Source: Synechococcus sp. BIOS-E4-1 (lineage in GTDB: Bacteria; Cyanobacteriota; Cyanobacteriia; PCC-6307; Cyanobiaceae). From it: a stretch of DNA of 64,000 nucleotides. The position numbers and the translations under genes were made by a program. The notes under the pieces were generated by a model that did not search any database, was not told the DNA's origin, and worked only from the letters and a program-made list of their open reading frames with translations. Below, piece by piece: positions 23,707 through 49,471 of this stretch (positions are counted from its first letter, which is position 1; every line of letters starts with the position of its first letter). The stretch covers positions 2,501,494 to 2,565,493 of the forward strand of contig NZ_CP047935.1 of assembly GCF_014279995.1 (NCBI RefSeq). Reading direction: 5' to 3'.

Positions 23707-24411
23707 GTGCTGATCACCATTGATGAGTCATTCCGCCTTCTGAGCCAGCATCTGCGGGATCTCTCTGGCAGCCATCGCATCCTTGTGGCGACAGCCAATC
23801 GTCCCTATGCCCTGGCCTTGGCCAGTCTCTTCGCCCTGCAAGGCAGCGACCAAAAATGTCCTCTGATCGGGATCGCTTCGACCCGTGAGGAGGCTTTGTC
23901 CTGTCTGGATGGCATCTACGAACCAGTGCTGGCCTTCGTCAGCGAGCAGTTGGAGGAATGTCGGGGGCTGGATCTGGTTGTTGACCTCAAGCGTCGGTCT
24001 GTGCCGGAGTCTCCGATCGCCACAGTCTTTACGCTCAAAGGAGCGGATCCCACCCTGATGCGGGAGGCTCTCGCCAGTCCCGCGGATGTGGTCCTCACAC
24101 GCCGCAGCCTTGATCTGACCTCAATCGCCAATGCGATGCAGTCGATCCAGGCCGGTGAGCGATTTGTGGATCCATTCATCCCCTATGCCATCTGTCACAG
24201 AGACCCCCGTGACGCCCATGCCCTGTCAGATCGGGAACGCATGGTGCTGACACTGCTGTGCGATGGCATGACCAACAAGCAAATTGCTGAGACGCTGTTG
24301 ATCGCTGAAACCACGGCAAGAGGTCATGTGCAGTCGATCATGCGCAAGCTGAACGTGAAGGACCGCACTGCTGCTGCGGTGGAAGGAATCAGGCGTCACT
24401 GGGTTGACTGA
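23707..24411 (+). CDS. LuxR-type regulator with degenerate receiver domain
   Basis: 234 residues. The C-terminus (about 170-234) is a GerE/LuxR helix-turn-helix with LSDRERMVLTLLCDGMTNKQ and ETTARGHVQSIMRKLNV. The first 150 residues follow the receiver fold, but the place of the phosphoacceptor Asp reads VLAFVSEQLEE, so it probably does not take phosphate in the usual way. It starts with GTG about 200 bases from and divergent to grrP, so it is a candidate regulator of the GRRM genes or of the chitinase 181 bases downstream. Confidence 0.85.
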   Translation: MLITIDESFRLLSQHLRDLSGSHRILVATANRPYALALASLFALQGSDQKCPLIGIASTREEALSCLDGIYEPVLAFVSEQLEECRGLDLVVDLKRRSVPESPIATVFTLKGADPTLMREALASPADVVLTRRSLDLTSIANAMQSIQAGERFVDPFIPYAICHRDPRDAHALSDRERMVLTLLCDGMTNKQIAETLLIAETTARGHVQSIMRKLNVKDRTAAAVEGIRRHWVD

Positions 24412-24592
24412 AACGACGCCCTGAAAACGATGGGTGTAACCAACTATGTGACTAAACAATTTCTGAGCTGTGAATTTCTGATGAATTGGTTGCTCAGATT
24501 GTGTCTGGATTTAACCGTAAACCCTAGGAATGAAGGATTGTTGATCTCATCGTCAGCGGCAATGATTTCACTACCTCGCACAATCTTGATCC

Positions 24593-29334
<4,742 letters not shown>

Positions 29335-29371
29335 AACCCTTGCTACGGTCTCGCCGGTTTAATCCTGAGTG

Positions 29372-30088
29372 ATGTCAGATCTTCAGAACCAGATGAAAAA
29401 GGCCGTCGCAGAAGTGGCGGTCGAACAGTTCCGTGACGGCATGATCGTGGGTCTGGGATCGGGTTCCACTGCAGCGCTGATGATCAAGGGACTCGGGCAG
29501 CGCCTGGCTTCAGGACAGCTCAAGGACATCGTCGGCGTCACCACGTCGTTTCAGGGAGAAGTGCTGGCTGCTGAGCTGGGAATCCCCCTGCGCAGCCTGA
29601 ATGCTGTGGATCGGATTGATCTGGCCATCGATGGTGCCGATGAGGTGGATCCATCCTTCCAGCTGATCAAGGGCGGTGGTGCATGCCACGTTCAGGAGAA
29701 GCTTGTTGCCGCTCGCGCGGAACGTTTCATTGTGGTTGTGGATTCCACCAAGCTTGTCGAGCGACTCAACCTCGAATTTCTTCTGCCGGTTGAGGTTCTG
29801 CCGGGAGCCTGGCGTCAGGTTCAGCAGCAATTGGCCGCGATGAACGGAAAAGCTGAATTGCGCATGGCGAATCGCAAGGCTGGACCAGTGGTGACCGATC
29901 AGGGCAATCTCGTTCTGGATGTCCGCTTTGAAGGCGGGATTTCAGGCCCTGTGGATCTGGAGCGAAGCATCAACAACATTCCCGGTGTTCTGGAGAATGG
30001 TTTGTTCGTGAACCTTGCCGATGAGGTGCTGGTGGGTGAAGTCAACGACGGCGTGGCCGCTGTTCGTCGACTGGACAAGGCTGGCTGA
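29372..30088 (+). CDS. rpiA: Ribose-5-phosphate isomerase A
   Basis: 238 residues from ATG 29372 (a GTG codon directly precedes it). The family motifs are [16 protein letters not shown] (about 29-44), DGADEVDP (about 87-94) and [11 protein letters not shown] (about 99-109). It interconverts ribose-5-phosphate and ribulose-5-phosphate in the pentose phosphate and Calvin cycles. It converges on hisD with only three bases between the stops. Confidence 0.98.
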   Translation: MSDLQNQMKKAVAEVAVEQFRDGMIVGLGSGSTAALMIKGLGQRLASGQLKDIVGVTTSFQGEVLAAELGIPLRSLNAVDRIDLAIDGADEVDPSFQLIKGGGACHVQEKLVAARAERFIVVVDSTKLVERLNLEFLLPVEVLPGAWRQVQQQLAAMNGKAELRMANRKAGPVVTDQGNLVLDVRFEGGISGPVDLERSINNIPGVLENGLFVNLADEVLVGEVNDGVAAVRRLDKAG

Positions 30089-30091
30089 CTG

Positions 30092-31830
<1,739 letters not shown>

Positions 31831-31904
31831 ATGCCGATCACTGGTTGGGTTCGACTGAACTCAATCCCTGCAGAATGGATCCTGAAGGCGCGTTTCAGGA
31901 TCCG

Positions 31905-32690
31905 ATGTCCACTCCGGTGTTAATCGACAGTCACTGTCACATCGTCTTTCGTAGCTTTGAAGAGGATCTCGAGGCTGTGGCTGAGCGTTGGCGTGGTGCT
32001 GGTGTGAAGTCGCTCCTGCATGCCTGTGTCGAACCGAGTGAGATCCCTGCCATCCGCTCGCTGGCGGATCGATTCCCGGAGATGCGTTACTCCGTCGGTG
32101 TCCATCCACTCGATACCGAGCACTGGAGTCAGGACACAGCCGATGTGTTGCGCCTGGCAGCGCTCGATGACAGTCGGGTGGTGGCCATTGGCGAGCTCGG
32201 TCTGGATCTCTTCCGCGACAAAAATCTGGATGAACAGCTTGCAATCCTGCGGCCCCAGCTCGACCTGGCCGTGGAGCTCAACCTGCCGGTGATCATCCAT
32301 TGCCGTGATGCGGCAGAACCGATGTTGACCGAACTGCGCGCGCGAAGGCTCGAAGGACGTTGTCCCGCCGGAGTGATGCATTGCTGGGGAGGAACCCCAG
32401 AGGAGATGCATCAGTTTCTGGAGCTGGGGCTGTACATCAGCTTCAGCGGCACCGTGACATTTCCTAAGGCGGTTCCCACCCATGATTGTGCGCAGCAGGT
32501 TCCTCAGGATCGATTCCTGGTGGAGACCGATTGCCCTTTTCTGGCACCGGTTCCCCGCCGGGGTAAACGCAATGAGCCTGCTTTCGTGGCTTCGGTAGCC
32601 ACGCGTGTCGCTGAGCTGCGCCAGCAGTCGCTCGAGCAGGTTGCTCAGGACAGCACTGCCAATGCAAGGCGTCTGTTCAGGCTTCCCTGA
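31905..32690 (+). CDS. tatD: TatD-family metal-dependent hydrolase
   Basis: 261 residues from ATG 31905 (MSTPVLIDSHCHIVF); the in-frame ATG at 31845 would add 20 residues of no family character. Metal ligands are visible in SHCH, the Glu of IGELGLD, HCRD and METDCPFL-like VETDCPFL. TatD enzymes are DNases and may also act as D-aminoacyl-tRNA deacylases. The gene commonly lies before rpoB in marine Synechococcus and Prochlorococcus. Confidence 0.94.
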   Translation: MSTPVLIDSHCHIVFRSFEEDLEAVAERWRGAGVKSLLHACVEPSEIPAIRSLADRFPEMRYSVGVHPLDTEHWSQDTADVLRLAALDDSRVVAIGELGLDLFRDKNLDEQLAILRPQLDLAVELNLPVIIHCRDAAEPMLTELRARRLEGRCPAGVMHCWGGTPEEMHQFLELGLYISFSGTVTFPKAVPTHDCAQQVPQDRFLVETDCPFLAPVPRRGKRNEPAFVASVATRVAELRQQSLEQVAQDSTANARRLFRLP

Positions 32691-32961
32691 CCTTGCAGAC
32701 TGCGGTACCGCTAAAGTGTAAGATGACTTATTGGCCTGGCCAAGCATGGTTCTCTGTGCTTGGGCTCCCGAAGCGTCCATTACCGTCCGGTGCATTGACG
32801 ACGTCAGCCGTTCTGACCCGAGTCTTCTAAAGCCAGTGATCGCGGAGGTCGTCCCTTCTAGAGGGATGGCAGCCGCTGTTTTGGCTGAAAGCTCACTCCT
32901 TGGTTGAACCGGCTGTCTCCTTCAGGCCCCACTGTCCCCTCCGATACCTGCAGGTCTCCGC
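32691..32961 (+). promoter_or_regulatory. Upstream region of the rpoB operon
   Basis: No gene is seen in these 271 bases. A TAAGAT -10-like box preceded by TG lies near 32719-32726, which would leave a long leader of about 230 bases before rpoB. A small inverted repeat ccttctagaggg occurs near 32853-32864. No attenuator or ribosomal-protein binding structure could be recognised. Confidence 0.4.
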
Positions 32962-36255
<3,294 letters not shown>

Positions 36256-36303
36256 CGGATCAACGAACGAACCGACAAACCGCTCCCTCTTCCTTAACCG
36301 TCA

Positions 36304-38208
36304 ATGACCAACAGCAACCTTCGGACCGAGAACCACTTCGATTACGTCAAGATCACACTCGCCTCGCCCGACCGGGTGATGGAGTGGGGTCAGCGCACCC
36401 TGCCCAACGGACAGGTGGTGGGTGAAGTCACCAAGCCGGAGACCATCAACTACCGAACCCTCAAGCCAGAGATGGACGGGTTGTTCTGCGAAAAGATCTT
36501 CGGCCCGTCCAAGGACTGGGAATGCCACTGCGGCAAATACAAGCGGGTGCGTCACCGCGGCATCGTCTGTGAGCGCTGCGGCGTAGAGGTCACTGAAAGT
36601 CGGGTGCGCAGGCATCGCATGGGCTTCATCAAGCTTGCCGCTCCTGTCTCTCATGTCTGGTATCTGAAGGGCATTCCCAGCTACGTGGCAATCCTTCTGG
36701 ACATGCCTCTGCGCGATGTCGAGCAGATTGTTTACTTCAACTGCTACGTGGTCCTTGACCCAGGTGATCACAAGGATCTCAAGTACAAACAGTTGCTCAC
36801 CGAGGACGAGTGGCTGGAGATCGAGGATGAGATCTATGCCGAAGATTCCGAGATTGAGAATGAGCCGGTGGTCGGAATCGGTGCGGAAGCGCTGAAGCAG
36901 CTGCTGGAAGACCTCACTCTCAATGAGGTGGCTGAACAGCTGCGTGAGGAAATCGCCAGCAGCAAGGGTCAGAAACGAGCCAAGCTGATCAAGCGCCTGC
37001 GCGTCATCGATAACTTCATCGCCACGAATGCCCGTCCGGAGTGGATGGTGCTCGATGTGATTCCGGTGATTCCTCCCGATCTGCGCCCGATGGTGCAGCT
37101 GGATGGCGGTCGTTTCGCCACCTCTGACCTCAATGACCTCTATCGCCGGGTCATCAACCGCAACAACCGGCTTGCGCGTCTGCAGGAAATTCTTGCCCCG
37201 GAGATCATCGTCCGCAATGAAAAGCGGATGCTGCAGGAGGCCGTGGACGCTTTGATCGACAACGGTCGACGCGGCCGCACCGTTGTCGGTGCCAACAACC
37301 GCCCCCTCAAGTCACTCAGCGACATCATTGAGGGCAAGCAGGGTCGTTTCCGTCAGAACCTGCTGGGCAAGCGTGTCGACTACTCCGGTCGTTCCGTGAT
37401 CGTGGTGGGTCCGAAACTGAAGATGCATCAGTGCGGTCTGCCCAAGGAGATGGCGATCGAGCTGTTCCAGCCCTTCGTGATTCATCGCCTGATCCGTCAG
37501 AACATTGTCAACAACATCAAGGCTGCCAAGAAGCTCATCCAGCGTGCTGATGATGAGGTGATGCAGGTGTTGCAGGAGGTGATCGAGGGGCATCCGATCA
37601 TGCTCAACCGTGCTCCGACCCTGCACCGACTGGGTATCCAGGCTTTTGAGCCCAAACTTGTGGATGGCCGCGCCATCCAGCTCCATCCCCTCGTCTGTCC
37701 GGCATTCAACGCCGACTTTGACGGTGACCAGATGGCCGTTCATGTGCCGCTGGCGATCGAAGCCCAGACCGAGGCACGCATGTTGATGCTGGCCAGCAAC
37801 AACATCCTCTCTCCTGCCACCGGCGAACCGATCATCACGCCGTCTCAAGACATGGTGCTAGGCGCCTATTACCTGACGGCGCTTCAGCCGCAGATGAGCC
37901 CGATTGAATTCGGGGATCGCAGCCGGACCTTCTCCGACTTGGAGGACGTGATTCATGCCTTCGAGGACAAACGCCTCGGATTGCACGATTGGGTCTGGGT
38001 TCGCTTCAACGGCGACGTTGAGGACGATGACGAGCGCGATGAGCCCTTGAAGAGTGAATCTCTGTCCGATGGCACGCGGCTCGAGCAGTGGACCTACCGC
38101 CGCGACCGTTTTGATGAGGAAGGCGCTCTGATCAGCCGCTACGTCCTCACGACTGTGGGCCGTGTGGTGATGAATCACACCATCATTGATGCAGTGGCAG
38201 CCACCTGA
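36304..38208 (+). CDS. rpoC1: RNA polymerase gamma subunit (N-terminal part of beta-prime)
   Basis: 634 residues. Split beta-prime is the hallmark of cyanobacteria and plastids. A zinc site ([20 protein letters not shown], about 72-91) lies near the N-terminus, and the catalytic Mg-binding loop NADFDGDQ lies near 468-475. 47 bases separate it from rpoC2. Confidence 0.99.
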   Translation: MTNSNLRTENHFDYVKITLASPDRVMEWGQRTLPNGQVVGEVTKPETINYRTLKPEMDGLFCEKIFGPSKDWECHCGKYKRVRHRGIVCERCGVEVTESRVRRHRMGFIKLAAPVSHVWYLKGIPSYVAILLDMPLRDVEQIVYFNCYVVLDPGDHKDLKYKQLLTEDEWLEIEDEIYAEDSEIENEPVVGIGAEALKQLLEDLTLNEVAEQLREEIASSKGQKRAKLIKRLRVIDNFIATNARPEWMVLDVIPVIPPDLRPMVQLDGGRFATSDLNDLYRRVINRNNRLARLQEILAPEIIVRNEKRMLQEAVDALIDNGRRGRTVVGANNRPLKSLSDIIEGKQGRFRQNLLGKRVDYSGRSVIVVGPKLKMHQCGLPKEMAIELFQPFVIHRLIRQNIVNNIKAAKKLIQRADDEVMQVLQEVIEGHPIMLNRAPTLHRLGIQAFEPKLVDGRAIQLHPLVCPAFNADFDGDQMAVHVPLAIEAQTEARMLMLASNNILSPATGEPIITPSQDMVLGAYYLTALQPQMSPIEFGDRSRTFSDLEDVIHAFEDKRLGLHDWVWVRFNGDVEDDDERDEPLKSESLSDGTRLEQWTYRRDRFDEEGALISRYVLTTVGRVVMNHTIIDAVAAT

Positions 38209-38234
38209 ACGATTAAGACCGATCCACTCCATAA

Positions 38235-43617
<5,383 letters not shown>

Positions 43618-43645
43618 GGGAGACTGCGACTATCTGCGCGGCTCC

Positions 43646-45409
43646 ATGGCTCCGATCGACTGGACCATTCTGATCGTGTATCTGGCAGCCACGCTGGCCC
43701 TCGGTCTCTGGCTGGCGCGACGCAATCGGGACGAAGACGATTACTTCGTGGCAGGCCGACGTCTCAGCGGCTGGCTCGCTGGTGCATCAATGGCGGCCAC
43801 AACGTTTTCAATCGATACGCCCCTTTATGTAGCAGGGATCGTGGGCACGCGAGGCCTCGCGGCGAACTGGGAGTGGTGGGGTTTTGGGCTTGCGCATGTC
43901 GCGATGGCCGTGGTGTTCGCACCCTTATGGCGGCGCAGCGGGGTGCTCACGGATGCTGCTTTCACGGAGTTGCGCTATGGCGGCCCTGCAGCTGCCTGGC
44001 TGCGAGGTATCAAGGCCTTTCTGCTGGCGCTGCCGGTGAACTGCATCGGCATCGGCTATGCCTTTCTCGCCATGCGCAAGGTGGTCGAAGCGCTTGGCAT
44101 CGTCTCTGATCAGCCGATAGTTGCAGCCGGTGGCCTTTCGGACACTCTGCTGCTGTTGATCATTGTGGCTGTTCTCGTGCTCGCTTACACCGTCGCCGGT
44201 GGATTGTGGGCCGTGGTGATCACCGATTTCATTCAGCTCCTGCTGGCGCTTCTGGGGGCAGCCGCTGTGGCATGGGCGGCAGTTCATGCGGCCGGGGGGA
44301 TGGAATCGCTGCTGGATCAGCTGGATGCGCTGGGTCGCCCAGAACTGCTGTCGATTGTTCCCTGGCGCTGGGGTCCTGAAGGCTTCTCCTGGATCGGCGG
44401 CGCGGGGATCAGTGTCTCTACTTTTCTCGCTTATCTCACCGTGCAGTGGTGGAGTTTCCGCCGCAGTGACGGTGGTGGTGAGTTCATCCAACGGATGCTG
44501 GCCACGAAGGATGAACAGCAGGCGCGGCTCGCTGGCTGGGTGTTTTTGGTGGTCAACTATCTGCTGCGCAGCTGGCTCTGGGTGATCGTGGCCCTGGCTG
44601 CCCTGGTGCTGCTTCCTGACCAGGCTGACTGGGAACTCAGCTACCCGACACTCGCGGTTCAGTTTTTGCCTCCTGTGGTACTCGGACTGGTGGTGGTCTC
44701 CCTGGTGGCAGCCTTCATGAGCACCGTGAGTACATCCGTGAACTGGGGAGCCAGCTACCTCACCCATGATCTGTATCAACGCTTTCTGAGGCCGAATGCC
44801 TCTCAGCGGGAGCTTCTGCTGGTGGGTCAGCTCATGAGTGTGATGTTGCTTGTGCTTGGCGTGGTCACAGCCCTGATCAGCGACAGCATCGGCACGGTGT
44901 TCCGGCTCGTGATCGCCATCGGCACCGGACCTGGTGTGGTGCTCGTTCTGCGCTGGTTCTGGTGGCGGATCAATGCTGCAGCTGAGCTGGCCGCCATGCT
45001 CTGCGGTTTTGTGGTGGGCCTGGTGACCTCGGTTGTTCCTCTGCTTCAGATCGCTGATTACGGAGAACGCCTGATGGTCACCACAGCTCTCACGGCCTTG
45101 ATCTGGATCACGGTGATGTTGCTGACCCCCCCGGAGTCCCCAGCGGTTCTGGAACGTTTCGTGCTTCAGGTTCGTCCTCCTGGACCTGGCTGGAGCCGAT
45201 GGCGTGGTGGCCTTGATGCGACCGCTTCGGAATCCCTCTCAGACCTTCTTGCCCGCTTCCTGTTCAGTTCCGGACTGCTTTTCGGCGCTCTGCTTGGATC
45301 AGGGGCATTCCTGTTGCATCAGCAGCAGCTGGGTTGGTTCGGCCTGGTTCTGGCAGTGGCTTCTCTGATGCTTCTTCGCTGGATCGGGCGATCCGCCGCT
45401 CCGGTCTGA
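43646..45409 (+). CDS. Sodium:solute symporter family transporter
   Basis: 587 residues with about 13 membrane segments and the family features DDYFVAGRRLSGWLAGASM (about 31-49), VAGGLWAVVITD near 186-197 and AFMSTVSTSVNWGASY near 357-372. The substrate cannot be told from sequence; solutes such as sugars, amino acids or urea are all handled by this family. It probably uses the marine sodium gradient. Confidence 0.9.
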   Translation: MAPIDWTILIVYLAATLALGLWLARRNRDEDDYFVAGRRLSGWLAGASMAATTFSIDTPLYVAGIVGTRGLAANWEWWGFGLAHVAMAVVFAPLWRRSGVLTDAAFTELRYGGPAAAWLRGIKAFLLALPVNCIGIGYAFLAMRKVVEALGIVSDQPIVAAGGLSDTLLLLIIVAVLVLAYTVAGGLWAVVITDFIQLLLALLGAAAVAWAAVHAAGGMESLLDQLDALGRPELLSIVPWRWGPEGFSWIGGAGISVSTFLAYLTVQWWSFRRSDGGGEFIQRMLATKDEQQARLAGWVFLVVNYLLRSWLWVIVALAALVLLPDQADWELSYPTLAVQFLPPVVLGLVVVSLVAAFMSTVSTSVNWGASYLTHDLYQRFLRPNASQRELLLVGQLMSVMLLVLGVVTALISDSIGTVFRLVIAIGTGPGVVLVLRWFWWRINAAAELAAMLCGFVVGLVTSVVPLLQIADYGERLMVTTALTALIWITVMLLTPPESPAVLERFVLQVRPPGPGWSRWRGGLDATASESLSDLLARFLFSSGLLFGALLGSGAFLLHQQQLGWFGLVLAVASLMLLRWIGRSAAPV

Positions 45410-45448
45410 TCGGGCGGCAGTCACAATGTTTGGACATCCGTCAGCGAT

Positions 45449-45574
45449 TTGGCTTTTTTCCGCAGCACTCTGCTTCCCATTCTGATCGTGGCACTGTTCG
45501 CGCTGGCCCTTGTCGCTGTGAGCGCTCGCATCTGGCTTCCGGGCGACATGCTGGCGCCCGCTCCGATCAGCTGA
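45449..45574 (+). CDS. Small single-span membrane protein, 41 residues
   Basis: A TTG start gives LAFFRSTLLPILIVALFALA and so on: one strong membrane helix (about 8-26) followed by a short Pro-rich tail. It fits the gap between the symporter and the HEAT-repeat gene (15 bases before the latter). The hydrophobic pattern supports a real small protein. Function unknown. Confidence 0.55.
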   Translation: MAFFRSTLLPILIVALFALALVAVSARIWLPGDMLAPAPIS

Positions 45575-45589
45575 GATTACGATCGGACC

Positions 45590-46399
45590 ATGGGCGATTC
45601 ATCCAGCATCCAGAACGAGGACCTCATGGCTGAGCTGGCCATCGATCCTGATGTGCTGGAGCGAGAACTCGCCGCAGAACTCATGGGTGATCCTCTCGAT
45701 GAGATTGCCCCGGATGATCCGGAAGGTGATGCCCTGGAGGCGGTTCGAGCCTGTGATGAGGGCCTGGAATGGCTCAAACAGGGGCATGATCAGCGCCTTC
45801 AAGGGTTGAGGGTCTTCTGTGAACATCGTGACCCTCGTGCCGTCCCACTGCTCCTGCCACTGCTCGACGAAACCTGTCCTGTGGTGCGCATGAGTGCTGT
45901 TTACGCACTGGGTCGGAACCCTTCCCTGCAGGCTGTGGAAGCTCTGCTGCGGCTTCTGCAGCTGGACAGCAACGCCTATGTGCGCAAGGCCACGGCATGG
46001 AGCCTCGGTAATTACCCGGATGCTCCTGTACTCAATCCATTGATCAGGGCTTTGCAGGTGGATGTGGCATCGGTGCGTCTCTGGGCTTCGGTGTCACTGG
46101 CGGAGGCGGGAAGCACCACTTCTGTGAAGGCTGATCTCGCGGCAGGTCAGCTGCTGTTGAGCCTGCGGATTGACAGTGAACCCGTTGTGCGCAGCAACTG
46201 CATCTGGGCCCTGGGCCGACTGCATGATCAGCTTGTCAAGCCACGCCAGGATGAGATGGTCGAGGCTTTCGTGGCAGCTCTGCTTCAGGATCGTGAGACG
46301 ACGGTGCGCGATGAAGCCCGTACGGCCCTCGAGCAGCTCGATAATCCCGAGCTCGTGGATCGTCTCCAGACTCTGCTGGACGAAGGTCTGTTGATCTGA
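45590..46399 (+). CDS. HEAT-repeat protein
   Basis: 269 residues. An acidic N-terminus (1-50) precedes at least five HEAT units, for example DPRAVPLLLPLLDETCPVVR near 82-101 and NAYVRKATAWSLGNYPDAPV. Proteins of this type in cyanobacteria include phycobilin lyase-like and NblB-like phycobilisome factors. A link to phycobilisomes is possible but not shown by the sequence alone. Confidence 0.85.
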   Translation: MGDSSSIQNEDLMAELAIDPDVLERELAAELMGDPLDEIAPDDPEGDALEAVRACDEGLEWLKQGHDQRLQGLRVFCEHRDPRAVPLLLPLLDETCPVVRMSAVYALGRNPSLQAVEALLRLLQLDSNAYVRKATAWSLGNYPDAPVLNPLIRALQVDVASVRLWASVSLAEAGSTTSVKADLAAGQLLLSLRIDSEPVVRSNCIWALGRLHDQLVKPRQDEMVEAFVAALLQDRETTVRDEARTALEQLDNPELVDRLQTLLDEGLLI

Positions 46400-46470
46400 T
46401 CTGATCCCGTTACAGGGAACTCCGGCACCTACGACTTCCCTTTAACATGCGAACAATTCTGTGATGGTGC

Positions 46471-46674
46471 ATGCCTCAGCGCACAGTGCGATTTCGAATC
46501 CGCCCCGACGGTCGAGTTGAGGAGCGGGTTGAAGGTGTCACTGGTGATGGCTGCCTGCAACTCACAGATCGTCTTGAGGCAGCGCTTGGCACTGTCGAAC
46601 GGCGTCAGCCCACTTCTGAGGCTTTCACCTCAACCCAGCCTGTCACTCAGTCCCAGTCCGTCGAGCCTTCCTGA
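46471..46674 (+). CDS. DUF2997 family protein
   Basis: 67 residues starting PQRTVRFRIRPDGRVEERV after Met, a beta-hairpin core typical of the family, with a Ser/Thr/Gln-rich tail. It overlaps the start of the Ycf35 gene by one base (TGATG), the usual neighbour. Function unknown. Confidence 0.85.
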   Translation: MPQRTVRFRIRPDGRVEERVEGVTGDGCLQLTDRLEAALGTVERRQPTSEAFTSTQPVTQSQSVEPS

Positions 46675-47066
46675 TGTCTCATTTCAGTACCGTTAAAACC
46701 GAACTCCGTCAGCTGGCTCCGCTGCGTGGGGCTCTCGAGGATCTGGGTTACACGCCTGGCGACACTCAGCAGACCGTTCGTGGTTACAAAGGTCAGACCG
46801 TCGAAGCAGAGCTCGCAGTTGCCGTTGACGGCGGTGCCGACTTCGGCTTCCGCTGGAATGAAACAAACCATGCTTACGAGTTCGTTACGGATTTGGATCT
46901 TTGGCGCCAGCCCGTACCGGTTGAGCGGTTCTTGTCGCGTCTGACCCAGCGCTATGCACTGAGGTCAGTGCTGGAAGCCACTCGTCATGAGGGATTTGAT
47001 GTCACAGAGCAACGTGATTGCCAGGATGGATCTATTGAGCTGGTTGTGACCCGTTGGGACGCCTGA
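46674..47066 (+). CDS. ycf35: Ycf35/DUF1257 family protein
   Basis: 130 residues, a full-length Ycf35-like protein beginning SHFSTVKTELRQL, a family conserved from cyanobacteria to algal plastids but uncharacterised. It is translationally coupled to the DUF2997 gene and 30 bases ahead of the ferredoxin, suggesting a four-gene unit. Confidence 0.9.
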   Translation: MSHFSTVKTELRQLAPLRGALEDLGYTPGDTQQTVRGYKGQTVEAELAVAVDGGADFGFRWNETNHAYEFVTDLDLWRQPVPVERFLSRLTQRYALRSVLEATRHEGFDVTEQRDCQDGSIELVVTRWDA

Positions 47067-47096
47067 ACCAGTTCCCTCTGACAGCAACGTTGATTC

Positions 47097-47495
47097 GTGA
47101 TTGATCCAGCAGCTGCCGCCTATCTTGCAGAGTCCTTTGATCAGGATGAGCGAACAGGTTTTGAGCCTGTCCTGGGTGGTGCGCTCCAGTCAAAGGCGGT
47201 CTGGGTTGATGAGGCGGCCTGCATCGGTTGCCGCTACTGCGCTCACGTGGCCACGAATACCTTCGTGATTGAGCCACATCTCGGTCGTTCCCGGGCAATT
47301 CGACAGGATGGTGACCCATCTGACTGCATCCAGGAAGCGATCGAGACCTGTCCTGTGGACTGCATCCACTGGGTTGCTTTCAATGATCTTCCAGGGCTGA
47401 AGCGTCAGCTGGATGCCCAGGAACTTCTGCCGATGGGAGTCCCCTCGCCGGCTCGACCACTTCGTCAGCTCCCTCGCAACACCCATCACGGCTGA
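47097..47495 (+). CDS. Single-cluster (3Fe-4S/4Fe-4S type) ferredoxin
   Basis: 132 residues from GTG. The cluster motif is AACIGCRYCAHVATNTF (about 40-56), with the distant Cys in IETCPVDCIHWV (about 83-94). The arrangement resembles ycf35-associated ferredoxins found across cyanobacteria. The last base of its stop codon opens the following aldo/keto reductase gene, so electron transfer between the two products is plausible but unproven. Confidence 0.88.
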   Translation: MIDPAAAAYLAESFDQDERTGFEPVLGGALQSKAVWVDEAACIGCRYCAHVATNTFVIEPHLGRSRAIRQDGDPSDCIQEAIETCPVDCIHWVAFNDLPGLKRQLDAQELLPMGVPSPARPLRQLPRNTHHG

Positions 47496-48703
47496 TGGAG
47501 AGCTCTGGTCTGCCAACCCGTCGCTTTGGGCGCACAGAGATTTCAATGCCAGTGCTGTCACTGGGTGGCATGCGCTTTCAGCAGAGCTGGAGTGATCTTG
47601 ATGCCGATGCGATCACCACTCAATCCCAGCGGTTGTTGCAGAGCACCCTCCAACGAGCGGTGCAGACGGGCTTCCATCATGTGGAAACCGCACGCCACTA
47701 CGGCAGTTCAGAACGACAGCTTGGCTGGGCTCTGCCGGATTCTCCCGATCCCTCGCGAATCCTGCAGACCAAGGTGCCACCCCAGTCAGATCCGAAACTT
47801 TTCGAAGCCGATCTCGAACTGTCCTTCACCCGTCTTGACGTGGATCGTGTCGATCTGCTCTCGATTCACGGCATTAATCTTCATTCCCATCTCGATCAGA
47901 CGATCCGACCCGGCGGCTGCCTTGATGTGGTGCGTCGCTGGCAGGCCGAAGGCAGGATCGGTCATGTGGGATTTTCCACTCATGGAGACACCGCGTTAAT
48001 CGTCGATGCCATCGAAACGGGTGTTTTCGATTACGTGAACCTGCACTGGTACTTCATCCGTCAGGACAACGAACCGGCAATCGCAGCAGCCAGTCTTCAG
48101 GACATGGGTGTGTTCATCATCAGCCCCACTGATAAAGGAGGGCATCTGCACACCCCCGGCCCACGACTGCTGGAGCTCACGGATCCCCTGCATCCGATTG
48201 TTTTCAATGACCTCTTCTGTCTCCGTGATCCGCGGGTTCACACGTTGAGCGTCGGGGCGGCCTGTCCTCAAGACCTTGATCTGCACCTTGAGGCGGTATC
48301 CCTGCTGGATCAGGCCATGGAGTTGGTGGCGCCGATCGAATCCCGTCTTCGCATGGCGGAATGTGATGCCCTTGGTGCGTCATGGCTGACAAGCTGGAGA
48401 AAGGGATTACCGGAATGGCAGAACACGCCAGGTGAGATCAACCTGCCGATATTGCTTTGGCTTCATAACCTGCTGGAGGCATGGGATCTGGATGGCTTTG
48501 TCAAGGCCCGTTACGGCCTGCTTGGTCGTGCTGGTCATTGGTTCCCGGGAGCCAATGCCGATGAGCTGGATGCCAGCGTGAGTGAGGAGCTGCTGTTGTC
48601 GGTTCTGAATGACAGTCCATGGAGAGACCGCATCCCCAGCCTGCTGCGCAGCCTGCGTGAGCGGGCTGGTGGCTCCGCTCAGGAGCGGCTGTCCGCGTCT
48701 TGA
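47495..48703 (+). CDS. Aldo/keto reductase family protein
   Basis: 402 residues with the AKR barrel: [17 protein letters not shown] near 12-28, the catalytic-type [14 protein letters not shown] near 63-76, and HLDQ and GHVGFSTHG further on. The family branch often ends in a Cys-rich 4Fe-4S motif; here the corresponding C-terminus ([14 protein letters not shown]) has no Cys. It is coupled to the ferredoxin gene. Substrate unknown. Its last 25 bases overlap the convergent rsmG. Confidence 0.85.
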   Translation: MESSGLPTRRFGRTEISMPVLSLGGMRFQQSWSDLDADAITTQSQRLLQSTLQRAVQTGFHHVETARHYGSSERQLGWALPDSPDPSRILQTKVPPQSDPKLFEADLELSFTRLDVDRVDLLSIHGINLHSHLDQTIRPGGCLDVVRRWQAEGRIGHVGFSTHGDTALIVDAIETGVFDYVNLHWYFIRQDNEPAIAAASLQDMGVFIISPTDKGGHLHTPGPRLLELTDPLHPIVFNDLFCLRDPRVHTLSVGAACPQDLDLHLEAVSLLDQAMELVAPIESRLRMAECDALGASWLTSWRKGLPEWQNTPGEINLPILLWLHNLLEAWDLDGFVKARYGLLGRAGHWFPGANADELDASVSEELLLSVLNDSPWRDRIPSLLRSLRERAGGSAQERLSAS

Positions 48704-49443
48704 ACCCCCAGCGGCATTTTGCTGGGCAGGCCTGTGGCGCGCGGATAGGCCCTGGGTGTTTCAGCTTCGGGTCCAATCCTGATCAGGGTCCGACCTCCTC
48801 TGTCGGATGGAAGTTCCATGCGTTGCAACTTCAGGGAGCGAGCTTTCAGAAGTTTCAGTGCCGATTGGAGCTCAATCTCATCCGCATCGTTCCAGCGCCC
48901 GCGGTAAAGCAAGGCCTCTCCGCTCCTGTGCAACAACGGCACCAGGTATTCCGCCACCACAGGAGCTGCGCCGACGGCGCGGGCCATCGCAAGATCAAAA
49001 GTTCCTCGACAGCTCTGATCCTGACCAGTGCGTTCCACCCGTTCAGTGCGGACCAACACCCGATCGCCCAGGCCCAGCGACTGTGCCATTGCAGCTACGG
49101 CAGCAGTTTTGCGTCCCACTGAATCCACCAGGGTCAGCTCAGCGCCTGGAAGAGCAATGGCCACAGCCAGCCCGGGGAAGCCTCCACCTGTGCCGACATC
49201 AATGCAGCGGCGTGGAATGTCTGGGCTCATCAGCTCAGGCAACAGAGGCCAGAGGCTGTCGAGAACCTGAGCGATCCAGAAATCTTCCCCCTGCACCAGC
49301 CGGGTGAGATTGACGCGGCTGTTCCAGTCTTGAAGCAACTGTTGCAGTTGAATCAACTGCCTCAGCTGTCCGGCATCAGGGCTCCATCCGAGCAACGACC
49401 AGAGCTCGGCTCCCGGATTGGCAAACGGCGATGTATCCGGCAT
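48679..49443 (-). CDS. rsmG: 16S rRNA (G527-N7) methyltransferase RsmG
   Basis: 254 residues. SAM-binding motif [20 protein letters not shown] near 80-99, with [11 protein letters not shown] just before. Methylates G527 of 16S rRNA. The C-terminal 20 residues are variable and overlap the aldo/keto reductase end. Confidence 0.95.
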   Translation of the reverse strand: MPDTSPFANPGAELWSLLGWSPDAGQLRQLIQLQQLLQDWNSRVNLTRLVQGEDFWIAQVLDSLWPLLPELMSPDIPRRCIDVGTGGGFPGLAVAIALPGAELTLVDSVGRKTAAVAAMAQSLGLGDRVLVRTERVERTGQDQSCRGTFDLAMARAVGAAPVVAEYLVPLLHRSGEALLYRGRWNDADEIELQSALKLLKARSLKLQRMELPSDRGGRTLIRIGPEAETPRAYPRATGLPSKMPLGVQDADSRS

Positions 49444-49471
49444 GGCGGCCTAACCGTCACACCTTTCTAGA

